Source of the DNA: Sorghum bicolor
Taxonomy: Eukaryota; Streptophyta; Magnoliopsida; Poales; Poaceae
DNA: 64,000 bases
NCBI RefSeq assembly: GCF_000003195.3
Contig: NC_012878.2
Coordinates: 21,466,771 to 21,530,770 of the forward strand
Reading direction: 5' to 3'
A program made the position numbers and the translations under genes. Below, in pieces: positions 32,263 through 44,339 of this stretch. Position 1 is the first letter of the stretch, and the number at the start of each line of letters is the position of its first letter. A model generated the notes under the pieces. It worked only from the letters and a program-made list of their open reading frames with translations. It had not been told where the DNA came from and searched no databases.

Positions 32263-35123
32263 TGTAATACCCGATTTTAAGAACAAAACCAGATATGCAC
32301 CATATGTGAGTCTTAGAAGTCAAATCTCACATATAGCTACAAATAAGGGGTAATATCAAAGGACAATGCATAAATATATAACGTACTTAGTATAAAAGAG
32401 ATAACCTTTAATAGCAAACAACGGATAGACAACTCCAACTTCGGGTATTAACTTCTTTCTACAGGATCCAACTGACTGGTTGATCACAAGCCTAAACTTC
32501 TCCTGAGGTTTGGGGGAAATAGCAAGAGTGAGTCCATGTCGAACTCCACAAGTATAGCAACTAGATTGTATAGCTCCTACAATCTCATGATCAATGTGAC
32601 ATAAATTATGTAAAGCATTAAACAATAAACGATGCGCATATTTAACACATAGGAATCATCATCGTCGCAGCAAGAATCCCCAAGGCCGCTCCTGACCGTG
32701 AGCTCGGCTAGTATACTAGTTTTTAACCCTCTGCAGAGGTTGTACATCTTTACCCATGAGTCATGATTTACCCTTTCGCCCGAGGTGATCAGCCTCTTAA
32801 CCCACTTCCAAGGAAGGTCGGCAGGGATCACTATGAAGCCTTTCAAAAGTTCGTCTAACATGTTAGGGCCGCAAGGTTTCCTTTGCGCGCAGATATAGAT
32901 ACCCCCCTTCCAAATGGCACAATGACGCGCAGCCTATACACATAAGGACAGGGGCTCGCACTATACCCAAAACGGTTCAGCCCCTCCGCCCTTTCGGATA
33001 ACCTCTAACAAGCTAGAAAAGGTCTTCATACTGAGCTAAAGCCAGAGCCATTATAGCCCTCATGGTTGCACTGTTGTCCCGGTTATCACTTACAGATAAA
33101 TCATCAAGTGGCTAAAAAGTCATTTTTATCATTTATTACTTAACATCAATCTAGTCACACGATCATGGTCACAGAAATAAAATCCAAATGCTATACTTGC
33201 CTTAATCCAATTACTCTTGCTGATCTTGCTAGTTGTCCAAGTACTGATCTTGATCACTGAAGCACTCTTGTTCACCACGAATTGCTCATCGTCTAATCTC
33301 GATCATCGATCACACAAACAATCGAAGAAAACATACACGAAGCAAACAAAGCTACAATTAGAACAGTACACCAAACATGTAAAAATAGTATGAAAAGTTT
33401 ATAAAATGATCCTACGCATCGCTACGATTTTATAGACGTAAAGATCACGAAAATCGGAGTTAAAACGTAGAAGTTATGAATTTTCTAGAGAAATATCATG
33501 TTAAGTCAATTTGTATTTTAAATTAGAAAAATCAAGGTAAACTAATTATATTTTATTTATAATCCAATTGCATAATTATTATTCAAGTTAGGATTTAAAC
33601 CATGAAATTAAATAGACAGTCTACGTAATTATTAAGAATATCTTCATGATATATAAAGGATGGATTTTCTTGAATTGAGAAATAATAGAAAATAGTGATT
33701 TATTATGCATGAATGATATATATATGACACGAGTATTATCTGTAATCACTAAAGTATTGCACACATTTAATCAAACATGCATGCGTGGGCGACGCTCTTT
33801 ACTGGTGCAATGAAAGAATTTACATGTTCGACGAACTGGGTAACCACAACTTGTATTTGCTTGACACGAAGCCTCTCGGTGACCAAATCTCCTAATCACA
33901 GGATACACGCTCAACACTTGCAGACCTCCATTCATGTCCACCTGTTGGCAGTTCTGATCAACAGTACAACAGTGTGAAGGATTCTTTTCCTTCGCTTAGG
34001 AATCAGACAGCACAGCAGTGATTTTAATACCTGGATCCATCGATTTTGCTTTGAACAGCGGCGTGACACGCAACAGCTTTTTTTTTTCTTTCTAGATGAA
34101 TAACGCCGATCTGGCTTCAACTCGACAAGAACACGACCGTGCACCACCTTGGACTCGACGTGTATGAGAGTCGCGGATTGGAAATCACCCATCAAATCGG
34201 CGAGTGCAGAAAATTGACCGCGGCGGCAGCGCAATGAAGAGAGATAAAACCCTAGATTTTCTTTTCTTATCTCGTGTCTAGCTTTTTAGTATTTATAAGA
34301 ATTATTAGTACATATATATAGGGAGAGAAACTCCCCACCTCCACGTCAACTAGCGATATGGTACTAATTGATTTGCAACCTTCATCTTTACTGATAGGAC
34401 TAATTAATTATTAAAGCCCATTAGTAAATAAAGACATTGACCATTGAGATCATGGGCTTGAACGTGGGATAAAATGAAAGATTTTATTATTTTCGTAATT
34501 AACTAATTTAGTGAATAAAATAATTCTAGAAAAGTCCAGAATTATTATTTAAGCCATGAAAAATACTCCAAATGCTCCAAAAATTCAAGGAAAATTCTCA
34601 GAGACATTATGGAACATGAGGAATCCAAATAAAGTATTTGGAGTTCATGATGAGATAATTTGGAGCATCTAAAAAAATTAGATTATGCTCACAGTCAAAT
34701 GGGAACAAGTTCCAGAAAATTGCTGAAATAATTCCTGGTAAGTTTTTAGAGATTGATTGATGGACGAGGAACTAAAAGAAGTGCTTTGAGTGACAAAGAA
34801 AATATTTTAGGAAGGTCCTAATAAAAATTTGAGCTTAGAAACAAGGAATTTGTTTGTAGATAAAAGATAAATATGTGTCGAATAAGGAAGATCGATCTAC
34901 TAAACGTATTTTAAATATTTTTCTTACTATCAACACATAAAGGAGCAACAAGCATCACATCAAAACATATGCACCAGCATGTATGCATAATAATATTGCT
35001 AAGCCTTATGATAATTTTTAATTTAATGAAAAATATTATTTTTCCTATATTTTCATGAGCACAAAAATACAAATTAAATAATTTTATCTATATTTCAAAA
35101 GGAGTAAATTTTAGGGTGTTACA
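32263..35123 (-). repeat. Element I LTR, left copy (3' LTR)
   Basis: 2861 bp, nearly identical to 37043-39903. Open frames inside it (for example about 32577-32861) recur in both copies only because the LTR is duplicated. Confidence 0.93.
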
Positions 35124-37042
35124 ATTCTACCCCCCTTAAGATGAATCTCGTCCTCGAGATTCGGAAGACGGTTATCAAAGAGACGTAGATTTTGAATCTT
35201 GTTCACTTTCTTGAGTAATTATATCTTCATAGCATTGATTCCACTCTCTTACTCCAAGTAGCCTCTCAAGTATTCCTAAAATATTGACAAGACACCTAGT
35301 GTAGCAGGTACGATCCTTCTTTAAACTTATTTCTCCTATCCTTTTTAGACGCTACACATCATATAGTCTTTTAAATTAGCTGTACCGAGTCTCTTGATCC
35401 AAGGTTAGTTTCATCACTAAGTTCCAATTATCGGTACCTTTATCACAGTTAAGTTGCTTCACTCTCACACTATACATACAACTCTGTAGACTTTGGTGTC
35501 ATCTGATCCTCATACACAACTCTTAATCCATGAGTATCAGTAATGACATAAACCTCCATTGGTATTAGCACACTCCAAATAGAATGATATCTTGAAACAA
35601 ACCAACATACCAAGCACTTGATGTCCTTGTAGATGTTCGAGTTATTAACCACTTCTTCTCCTTGTAGTTCTTTAATTGGGCTACCCCCCTTAAGAAAAGT
35701 CAACTAAGGGACCAAGAAAGGTAGCTTCCATACTTTCCAGACAGGTTAACTTAACATTGAGAACCTCTGACATTCCAAAGAACTTATGTGCAATAGAGCA
35801 AACAGGTATCCTGAAATTTCCTCGCGATATGAAAAACACCAGCGTAGTAAAATGGACATAACTCTTATTCTATGAATCCAATAGAGTTGTGGCTTATACT
35901 GTTAGAACACTTATGAAATTCCCAGCAACTTTCCTGTAGAAGACCTTCTTAGGTTCTGTCTTTAAGCTCAGGTAAAACAACCAAACTTAATATCCATCCT
36001 GAAAATGTCTCAGCAAAGGTGCAGCAGCTTCCAGAAGTTATATCCCGAGCTACTTAACTCATCTGGAGATGATCCTTATATATTTGAAAATCTTAGAAAA
36101 TCCTCTACAACTTTCGTATACAACTTTTTCCTAGATTCTGAAGTTAAGGTATCTGAAAATAGGGAATACCAGATCTGTCCAGATTTTGAAACAGAACAGA
36201 AACATCCAGGTGTAAATATCATATCTCAGGTTCTACTTATCCAAATATGTTCCAGCTTATACCGTTGGAAAGCTTAGCAAATACTCTACAGCTTTTCTAT
36301 AGAACACTTTTCCAAATTCTATAGTTATATATGTCTAAACAGTAAGCAACCGAAACTGGTCCAGATTCTTGACAGCACATTTGTATCATCTTGTGATTTT
36401 TGTAACTTCTAAACCATAATAGCCATGAGGGTGCTTCTTGCGGTCAGGGAAAGATCTTGAAGTCTAGTTGTTACCAGAAAACGTTGATAGACTTTGGACG
36501 ATCAAAACTTGAGATACTCCAGAATCATCGCAGACTGCTCCAGAAATCAGCAGAGGATAGAAACAAGATATAACCAAACCCAACTACTTATTTCATTAAT
36601 CCTTATGCCTTAGGCCTATAAACTAATGAAATTGTGAAGAAATCCCACAAGATCATTGCACTCATTACAAAGATCCAAATCAAGCATAAGCATAATGACA
36701 AACCAACAAGACATTAAAGTTTCATACTTCAAACATTGACTCAACTTGCGATACTATCGTTCTCTTCCTGTTAAGGGTAAAGATCCTAAAACTTATATTT
36801 CAAAGACGCAAGAAGGTGGTAAGAAAAGGTTCTAAAAGCATACCAAATCAAGGAGTGAAGGTGAGAACAAGTACTTTTAAAACAAGCAACAAGGTAGAGA
36901 CAAATAGCAAGGATAGGGATGTAGTATGGATGAAAATACCAAGGTTTATAGAGCAAGGATTTTATGACAATTCCAAAACCTTAAGACGACCGATTTCTAA
37001 CTAGGCCTGCGTCCTACAGTCAGCATTGCTCTGATACCACTT
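35124..37042 (-). other. Internal region of element I, no coding capacity
   Basis: Short internally similar blocks (for example TTCCAGCTTATACCGTTGG and GAGTTGTGGCTTATACTGTT) recur, each near text like CTACAGCTTTTCTATAGAA, suggesting an ancient tandem array of about 100-150 bp units. No frame longer than about 90 codons and no retroviral motif. Confidence 0.7.
37028..37039 (-). other. Primer binding site of element I
   Basis: TGGTATCAGAGC on the minus strand, the classic plant tRNA-iMet complementary site, three bases from the LTR end at 37043. Confidence 0.9.
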
Positions 37043-39903
37043 TGTAATACCCGATTTTAAGAACAAAACCAGATATGCACCATATGTGAGTCTTAGAAGT
37101 CAAATCTCACATATAGCTACAAATAAGGGGTAATATCAAAGGACAATGCATAAATATATAACGTACTTAGTATAAAAGAGATAACCTTTAATAGCAAACA
37201 ACGGATAGACAACTCCAACTTCGGGTATTAACTTCTCTCTACAGGATCCAACTGACTGGTTGATCACAAGCCTAAACTTCTCCTGAGGTTTGGGGGAAAT
37301 AGCAAGAGTGAGTCCATGTCGAACTCCACAAGTATAGCAACTAGATTGTATAGCTCCTACAATCTCATGATCAATGTGACATAAATTATGTAAAGCATTA
37401 AACAATAAACGATGCGCATATTTAACACATAGGAATCATCATCGTCGCAGCAAGAATCCCCAAGGCCGCTCCTGACCGTGAGCTCGGCTAGTATACTAGT
37501 TTTTAACCCTCTGCAGAGGTTGTACATCTTTACCCATGAGTCATGATTTACCCTTTCGCCCGAGGTGATCAGCCTCTTAACCCACTTCCAAGGAAGGTCG
37601 GCAGGGATCACTATGAAGCCTTTCAAAAGTTCGTCTAACATGTTAGGGCCGCAAGGTTTCCTTTGCGCGCAGATATAGATACCCCCCTTCCAAATGGCAC
37701 AATGACGCGCAGCCTATACACATAAGGACAGGGGCTCGCACTATACCCAAAACGGTTCAGCCCCTCCGCCCTTTCGGATAACCTCTAACAAGCTAGAAAA
37801 GGTCTTCATACTGAGCTAAAGCCAGAGCCATTATAGCCCTCATGGTTGCACTGTTGTCCCGGTTATCACTTACAGATAAATCATCAAGTGGCTAAAAAGT
37901 TATTTTTATCATTTATTACTTAACATCAATCTAGTCACACGATCATGGTCACAGAAATAAAATCCAAATGCTATACTTGCCTTAATCCAATTACTCTTGC
38001 TGATCTTGCTAGTTGTCCAAGTACTGATCTTGATCACTGAAGCACTCTTGTTCACCACGAATTGCTCATCGTCTAATCTCGATCATCGATCACACAAACA
38101 ATCGAAGAAAACATACACGAAGCAAACAAAGCTACAATTAGAACAGTACACCAAACATGTAAAAATAGTATGAAAAGTTTATAAAATGATCCTACGCATC
38201 GCTACGATTTTATAGACGTAAAGATCACGAAAATCGGAGTTAAAACGTAGAAGTTATGAATTTTCTAGAGAAATATCATGTTAAGTCAATTTGTATTTTA
38301 AATTAGAAAAATCAAGGTAAACTAATTATATTTTATTTATAATCCAATTGCATAATTATTATTCAAGTTAGGATTTAAACCATGAAATTAAATAGACAGT
38401 CTACGTAATTATTAAGAATATCTTCATGATATATAAAGGATGGATTTTCTTGAATTGAGAAATAATAGAAAATAGTGATTTATTATGCATGAATAATATA
38501 TATATGACACGAGTATTATCTGTAATCACTAAAGTATTGCACACATTTAATCAAACATGCATGTGTGGGCGACGCTCTTTACTGGTGCAATGAAAGAATT
38601 TACATGTTCGACGAACTGGGTAACCACAACTTGTATTTGCTTGACACGAAGCCTCTCGGTGACCAAATCTCCTAATCACAGGATACACGCTCAACACTTG
38701 CAGACCTCCATTCATGTCCACCTGTTGGCAGTTCTGATCAACAGTACAACAGTGTGAAGGATTATTTTCCTTCGCTTAGGAATCAGACAGCACAGCAGTG
38801 ATTTTAATACCTGGATCCATCGATTTTGCTTTGAACAGCGGCGTGACACGCAACAGCTTTTTTTTTTCTTTCTAGATGAATAACGCCGATCTGGCTTCAA
38901 CTCGACAAGAACACGACCGTGCACCACCTTGGACTCGACGTGTATGAGAGTCGCGGATTGGAAATCACCCATCAAATCGGCGAGTGCAGAAAATTGACCG
39001 CGGCGGCAGCGCAATGAAGAGAGATAAAACCCTAGATTTTCTTTTCTTATCTCGTGTCTAGCTTTTTAGTATTTATAAGAATTATTAGTACATATATATA
39101 GGGAGAGAAACTCCCCACCTCCACGTCAACTAGCGATATGGTACTAATTGATTTGCAACCTTCATCTTTACTGATAGGACTAATTAATTATTAAAGCCCA
39201 TTAGTAAATAAAGACATTGACCATTGAGATCATGGGCTTGAGCGTGGGATAAAATGAAAGTTTTTATTATTTTCGTAATTAACTAATTTAGTGAATAAAA
39301 TAATTCTAGAAAAGTCCAGAATTATTATTTAAGCCATGAAAAATACTCCAAATGCTCCAAAAATTCAAGGAAAATTCTCAGAGACATTATGGAATATGAG
39401 GAATCCAAATAAAGTATTTGGAGCTCATGATGAGATAATTTGGAGCATCTAAAAAAATTAGATTATGCTCACAGTCAAATGGGAACAAGTTCCAGAAAAG
39501 TGCTGAAATAATTCCTGGTAAGTTTTTAGAGATTGATTGATGGACGAGGAACTAAAAGAAGTGCTTTGAGTGACAAAGAAAATATTTTAGGAAGGTCCTA
39601 ATAAAAATTTGAGCTTAGAAACAAGGAATTTGTTTGTAGATAAAAGATAAATTTGTGCCGAATAAGGAAGATCGATCTACTAAACGTATTTTAAATATTT
39701 TTCTTACTATCAACACATAAAGGAGCAACAAGCATCACATCAAAACATATGCACCAGCATGTATGCATAATAATATTGCTAAGCCTTATGATAATTTTTA
39801 ATTTAATGAAAAATATTATTTTTCCTATATTTTCATGAGCACAAAAATACAAATTAAATAATTTTATCTATATTTCAAAAGGAGTAAATTTTAGGGTGTT
39901 ACA
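37043..39903 (-). repeat. Element I LTR, right copy (5' LTR)
   Basis: 2861 bp, starts (on the plus strand) TGTAATACCC and ends GGGTGTTACA next to the second GATGG. Confidence 0.93.
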
Positions 39904-39908
39904 GATGG

Positions 39909-40290
39909 CTTTTATAGAGATCTACTCAAGTGGAGATGAAGTAGTGTGATTAGTATTTAACAAATTGAGCATGTCTCAAAGGTAAGGACAACCAACATAG
40001 CAACATGGCAAAGGATGTTTTATGTAAAGTACTCCCCCAAGCTTGAATTTTGCAAAATTCAAGATTGAATGAATTTAATTTAATGTTGCATGATGATTGG
40101 TTGGGCATACCTTGCGCTTGTCATTCATCCGATCTTCTTGCTCCAATCCTAGAAAGGTTAGTGGCAAGAATACCCGAAGGAATATTTCTACAATTATCTT
40201 TATATGCTCAATACACAAGGCAATGTTGCAAATAATTAGAAGTGCTTGTTTTAGGACACTAAGCTTGTCCTTGGGGAACCATCAATTAAC
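39909..40290. other. Spacer of element B right of insertion I
   Basis: Noncoding. It holds a tract-like CTTGGGGGAG motif (minus strand, about 40032-40041) and a perfect 22-bp palindrome at 40042-40063 centred on TTTTGCAAAA. Confidence 0.5.
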
Positions 40291-41217
40291 TCAACGAGAT
40301 CTGCAATATTTATTATAGACATATGCATCGACAACCGCCCTTTTAAAGTTTTTATAAATAGAAAAGAAGAGGGGGGTGGAGATCTCAAATGTGGTAAGGA
40401 TGGAGAGACAAATTGATTGGAGAGATGTTTTATATGAGCAAGGACTTGGTGAGGTATTTATGAAATAACTTCCATGCTCACTGTTGTTTCTCTCATTCTC
40501 AAACTCCAAGGATGATTCTTCATGAATGTTTAAAATTCCTCTAGGATTGTCTCTCAAGTTTGTTTTATCTATCCATTCAATGGTGATAGCACATGGATTT
40601 TTAATGCCCTCTAGCCATTGATGTTGCTCTTCTCGATCCTCCTTCTTATGCATGGGATGTCTAGAGAGATTCATAGGATTATCGGGAGGTTCAAGAGGAA
40701 GAGCATAGTAGAAACTATTAAGCTCAAGGATGGGATGGATAGCCGAATCATGGGATTGAAATGTTTGGAAATCGGCTATTGAAACTTCCTTTCCTCGTCT
40801 GGGAGATGATTCCTTCTCTATCTCTAAGATTTTTCTATGAAGACTAGTACAAGAAGGATGTCCACAAATGAAGACATACCTTCCTTTACTAATAGATAAA
40901 GAAAGAAAGACTCTACCAAAGTTTATATGATTAAGACCAATGTGAAAATATCTAGGAAAAACATGGTCTTGTAGGGCTTGGTCTAAACCAGAATTTATAG
41001 AAAGATTAAAAGATTCCCTAGGTGTAGCTAAAAGTGCATTATCTTTTTGATTAAAAGATAGGACCTCAGCTATAGAAAAGGGTTGGTTTTGACCTATTGC
41101 AATCAACTCCGGACACAGATCATAATTAGGGGCAGGACGTGTTGACTCCCATGGTCTATGGCTGGTCTCCGAAGGTGCAAAGAATTCAATAATAGGTATG
41201 GAATTTGAGTTATCCAT
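40291..41217 (-). CDS. Unrecognised ORF in the gag position of element B
   Basis: An intact 308-residue ORF; the ATG at 41217 (MDNSNSIPIIEFFAPSE) is the first good one after the primer site, 88 bp downstream. It takes the place of gag, yet shows none of the gag landmarks seen in A, E or F. It is a mixed soluble-looking protein: an aromatic/Pro-rich start, a segment FPRYFHIGLNHINFGRVFLS near residues 107-126, a HPSCTSLHRK stretch near residue 138, a charged middle (MHKKEDREEQHQWLEGIKNP) and a C-terminal aromatic-rich part. There is no signal peptide. I do not recognise a family. It could be a captured host fragment or a lineage-specific protein. It is transcribed from the adjacent LTR. Confidence 0.6.
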   Translation of the reverse strand: MDNSNSIPIIEFFAPSETSHRPWESTRPAPNYDLCPELIAIGQNQPFSIAEVLSFNQKDNALLATPRESFNLSINSGLDQALQDHVFPRYFHIGLNHINFGRVFLSLSISKGRYVFICGHPSCTSLHRKILEIEKESSPRRGKEVSIADFQTFQSHDSAIHPILELNSFYYALPLEPPDNPMNLSRHPMHKKEDREEQHQWLEGIKNPCAITIEWIDKTNLRDNPRGILNIHEESSLEFENERNNSEHGSYFINTSPSPCSYKTSLQSICLSILTTFEISTPLFFSIYKNFKRAVVDAYVYNKYCRSR

Positions 41218-41304
41218 AAAAATAAAAAGATAAAATAATAAAAGTATAAAAGTATAATACAAGATAATAGCAAGACTCAAAGTTATCTCAGCAAACCGTC
41301 TTTC

Positions 41305-41322
41305 TCCCCGGCAACGGCGCCA
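41305..41322 (-). other. Primer binding site of element B
   Basis: TGGCGCCGTTGCCGGGGA on the minus strand, a perfect tRNA-Asp-type site, eight bases from the LTR end at 41331. Confidence 0.92.
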
Positions 41323-41330
41323 GAAATGCT

Positions 41331-42563
41331 TGTTGATATTTGGTAACGCAATTAGAAAATGATCCGCAAGCGCACGGATATCGGTGAGCATTTCACCCGG
41401 GAGGTTATCCAGAGTTATCGTATTTATATTTTTACCACTGGGAGAAAGGGTGCATCTGACTAACCAAATCTATTGCTATTATCCCTTTAGGCTACAAAGA
41501 ATGTCTCTCGATGTGAGTGATGTATAGAGAAGACTGCAACCGTAGTCTCGTTCTAACCTTGGTAAGGATGATCTACTGTTCTATTGGGGAGGCTCACAGA
41601 ATCTAGACAACACAAAGGATGTTCGACCCGCACCTATAACCCTACCCGTCCTGCTAACGATATGTGATCTACAAAGGTAACTCGGAAATGTCACGTTCCT
41701 CGCTACTACCACGGTCCAGCTAGTCAGGGGATATCTATGAGTACCCTAACCTAAACACCACGTTTACGCTAACAAGTGATTACTCTAATACTCAACCGGA
41801 AGAGGATTAAAGTAAACTCATAAACCAAAGAACAATAAAACAAGAACTTACTAGTACTAGAAGTCGAATTACTGAAGAATCTTAGAAGCAAGCCTCGGGT
41901 TAGGAGACTTGATCCCGTAGGTACAACTCGGACTAGACACCGACAGGCCGGCCTTCCTCCGATCCACACCTCCACTCTATCTCTCTCAATCTAGTAGAAA
42001 CTAGAAGATCTATTTCTACCTTACATTGGTTCCTAAGCCTAAAAAGAAATGTTATTTAGAGAAGAGGTTTTCCTTCGAGGGCACCCCTCAATCTCTATGA
42101 TAATTTCTTGTCTCCTCCAGGGCCAGAGGGGGTCTCCTTATATAGTCCTCCCCTTCTATGCGTTTTTGGGTCGATAGGCAAGGTGGTACTATGTTATTCT
42201 GGATCCAATAGGTCGGTGGAACGTCGTGTGCGAAGAGAGTCCGGAACGGAGTCCAGAGGGGGGCGGGCGCCCAGGTCCTCAGGGCGGGCGCCCTGGGCCT
42301 GGCCCCTTTCGGGCTCCGCTTCCTTCCCGTGGCTTCTGGAGTCTTCTAGATGGTAGAAAATTGCGCGGTGGGTTGATATCTCTATGTAATCCCGACATGT
42401 GGGCCTTTCTTCCTTATTTCCTGATAACCCCCTGCAGAAATAGACAAACACCAAAACTCGTGGAATTCTATCAGATAAAACCCTAAGTCTAGATGTTGAT
42501 TTCATTTGGATCCTTTTCTTTGTTTATTTGATAATTAAATTTGATACTTAAGGACCGTCAACA
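41331..42563 (-). repeat. Element B 5' LTR
   Basis: 1233 bp, equal in length and nearly identical to 26893-28125. It is inserted a few tens of bases downstream of the TATA box of element C's internal promoter. Confidence 0.92.
41362..41379 (-). other. Conserved LTR hairpin, copy in the 5' LTR of B
   Basis: Same as 26924-26941: ATCCG, loop TGCGCTTG, CGGAT on the minus strand. Confidence 0.6.
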
Positions 42564-42893
42564 GGGTGGATTGGTGTTTGAAAACTGACGTCAGGGGTCT
42601 GTTTATATAGGGGTCAAAAAGTGCCTCTAGGGGTTGTTCGGGTTGCTCCCGTCGATGTGCGTGAGAAACTTTCCATCTGAGGGATTATTCGGATTACCAT
42701 AAGTGTTTTTTCCATAACGGAGGAAGTCAGGACCGAGAGGGGTCAGGAGCTGGGCGCCCGCCCACCTGATCAGGGCGCCCGCCCTCTCTCTGGCTCCTCT
42801 GTGGGCCTGCTTCCTCGAGTGTGTTTCTAGATGCAAAACTTTTTAGGAAAATATATGTATGACACGAAAACGTCAGATTAAATGTGTCGAGCT
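42564..42893 (-). promoter_or_regulatory. Internal promoter of element C
   Basis: Read on the minus strand after the integrase stop: AGGGCGGGCGCCC and GGGCGGGCGCCC boxes (about 42750-42785) and then CCTATATAAAC (TATA at about 42602-42609). Insertion B lies about 35-40 bp further, at the expected transcription start. Downstream in the ancestral element is the accessory ORF at 26836. The boxes are the same as in the LTR U3 regions. Confidence 0.6.
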
Positions 42894-43878
42894 CTAACTC
42901 TCCATGGCAAGGTAAAAATGGACTACGTCTATTTCTTCTAATACTTTATTGGGCTCTAAAAATAATTTAAGACGTTGACCATTTACCTTGAATAACGTAC
43001 CTTTGTCATTTTGAAGTGTGATAGCTCCGTGGGATGATGAATTGATCACCTTGAATGGTCCTTCCCATTTGCTCCAGAGTCTTCCATACCCGAAAATCTT
43101 CACCCTGGAATTAAAAAGTAATACCTTATCTCCGGGTGCGAACTCCTTCTTCTTGATTCTCTTGTCATGCCACCTTTTGACTCTTTCTTTGTAGATCTTC
43201 GAATTGTGATATGTTTTCTCTCGCCATTCTTCCAATTCTGATAGTTGCATTCTTCTATGATCTCCAGCAACATCTAGGTCCATATTCCATCTCCTTATGG
43301 CCCAGTGTGCTTTGAACTCTAGTTCAACAGGTAGGTGGCAAGTCTTCCCGTACACCAATTGGTATGGGGACATTCCAATTGGGGTCTTGTATGCTGTCCG
43401 GTATGCCCAGAGTGCATCGGGTAACTTGTCTTTCCATGCCGTTCCCATTTCATTCACTGTCTTCTGAAGAATATTCTTGATTTGCTTGTTGGAAGTCTCT
43501 GCTTGGTCACTTGTGTGAGGATGATAGGGGGTAGCGACGTTGTGACGGATTCCATGTTTTGATAGATATTGCTTGAAGCGTTTGTCGACGAAGTGTGCTC
43601 CTCCATCACTTATCACTACTCTGGGGACTCCAAATCTTGGAAATATAATTTCTTCAAACATCCTCTTTGAACTGATGTTGTCGGCATGTTTGTAAGGTAG
43701 TGCCTCTACCCACTTGGAGACGTAGTCAACTGCCACCAAGATGTAGTCACACTTCTTTGATTGGGGAAATGGACCCATATAGTCTATTCCCCAAACATCA
43801 AAGAGCTCAATATGAAGGTTGTTGGTGAGTGGCATGGCATCCGTTGTGTTTATGTTTCCGTGCCTTTGACATGGTCCA
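42894..43878 (-). pseudogene. int: Integrase of element C, 3' part
   Basis: Continuation of the pol frame from 58029 after removal of insertion K. It begins in the CxxC of the zinc-binding domain and contains the catalytic core: WGIDYMGPF (first Asp, about 43775-43790), VISDGGAHF (second Asp, about 43595-43620) and QAETSNKQI (Glu, about 43485-43510), so D-D-E are present. The C-terminal GPF-type motif WEGPFKVIN follows near 43050 and the frame ends LAMES at 42894. There is no chromodomain, as usual for Athila-like integrases. This segment has no internal stop. Loss of function comes from K and from damage upstream. Confidence 0.88.
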
Positions 43879-44339
43879 TGTAACACCCTAGGTGTTAAGC
43901 ATGCATTTAGCCCTATCACAACATGCATAAGCATTTTCATCAAGCATAGCATCATGAGCATGTCATTCATCCCAAAACATGATTTTATGTGCTTTATTTC
44001 ATGTGTTTTAATTATGCTAAAATATGATGCTTGCTTCCAAAAATGTGAAATATTCAAACTAGGTTGATTTATGTGTAAGAAGAATTTAGAGTATTTTTGT
44101 GTAATTTTTGGAGCTATGGAATTTGAGAAATGGAATTTATACAAGATTTCCAAATTGAATTTATTTAAAAACCTAGAACTAAGTTTAATTTGTAATTCAA
44201 ATTCTATTTGGAATTTGGTCTTGCTTATGAAAGCAAAGTTGTAGCGTTTTTGTTTTGGAACAACTTTGTTTTTGGGAGCAAGAGGTGAAAATGATTTTAA
44301 ATTGGTCCAAATGAATTTAGAAAGAATTTGGAGAAAAGA

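Larger units (their letters stand above)
32263..39903 (-). mobile_element. Element I: non-coding LTR retrotransposon (LARD-like)
   Basis: Two 2861-bp LTRs (TGTAATACCCGATTTT to TTAGGGTGTTACA) flank 1919 bp of internal DNA. GATGG target duplications are perfect (32258-32262 and 39904-39908). The LTRs differ at about a dozen positions, so the insertion is young. A tRNA-iMet primer site at 37028-37039 and a purine tract (minus strand TTAAGGGGGGTAGAAT) at about 35124-35139 fix the minus orientation. No gag or pol motif is present, so all proteins must come in trans, probably from a Tekay/Del-type relative judged by the primer site and tract. Confidence 0.9.
26893..42563 (-). mobile_element. Element B: non-autonomous Athila-like element
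   Basis: Paired 1233-bp LTRs (41331-42563 upstream, 26893-28125 downstream on the minus strand) differ at only about one base in a hundred where compared. Perfect GGGTG duplications flank it (26888-26892 and 42564-42568). It has a perfect tRNA-Asp primer site, an unrecognised ORF in the gag position, a short gag C-terminal remnant, two protease-like segments and a 3' untranslated region. RT and integrase are missing. Element I is inserted in it. Without I it is about 8 kb. Confidence 0.88.

Noticed and set aside
32263..39903. A 2.86-kb segmental duplication carrying small genes in duplicate
   Set aside because: The two copies are LTRs: terminal TG/CA, primer site, purine tract and GATGG target duplication. 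The duplicate ORFs follow from that.
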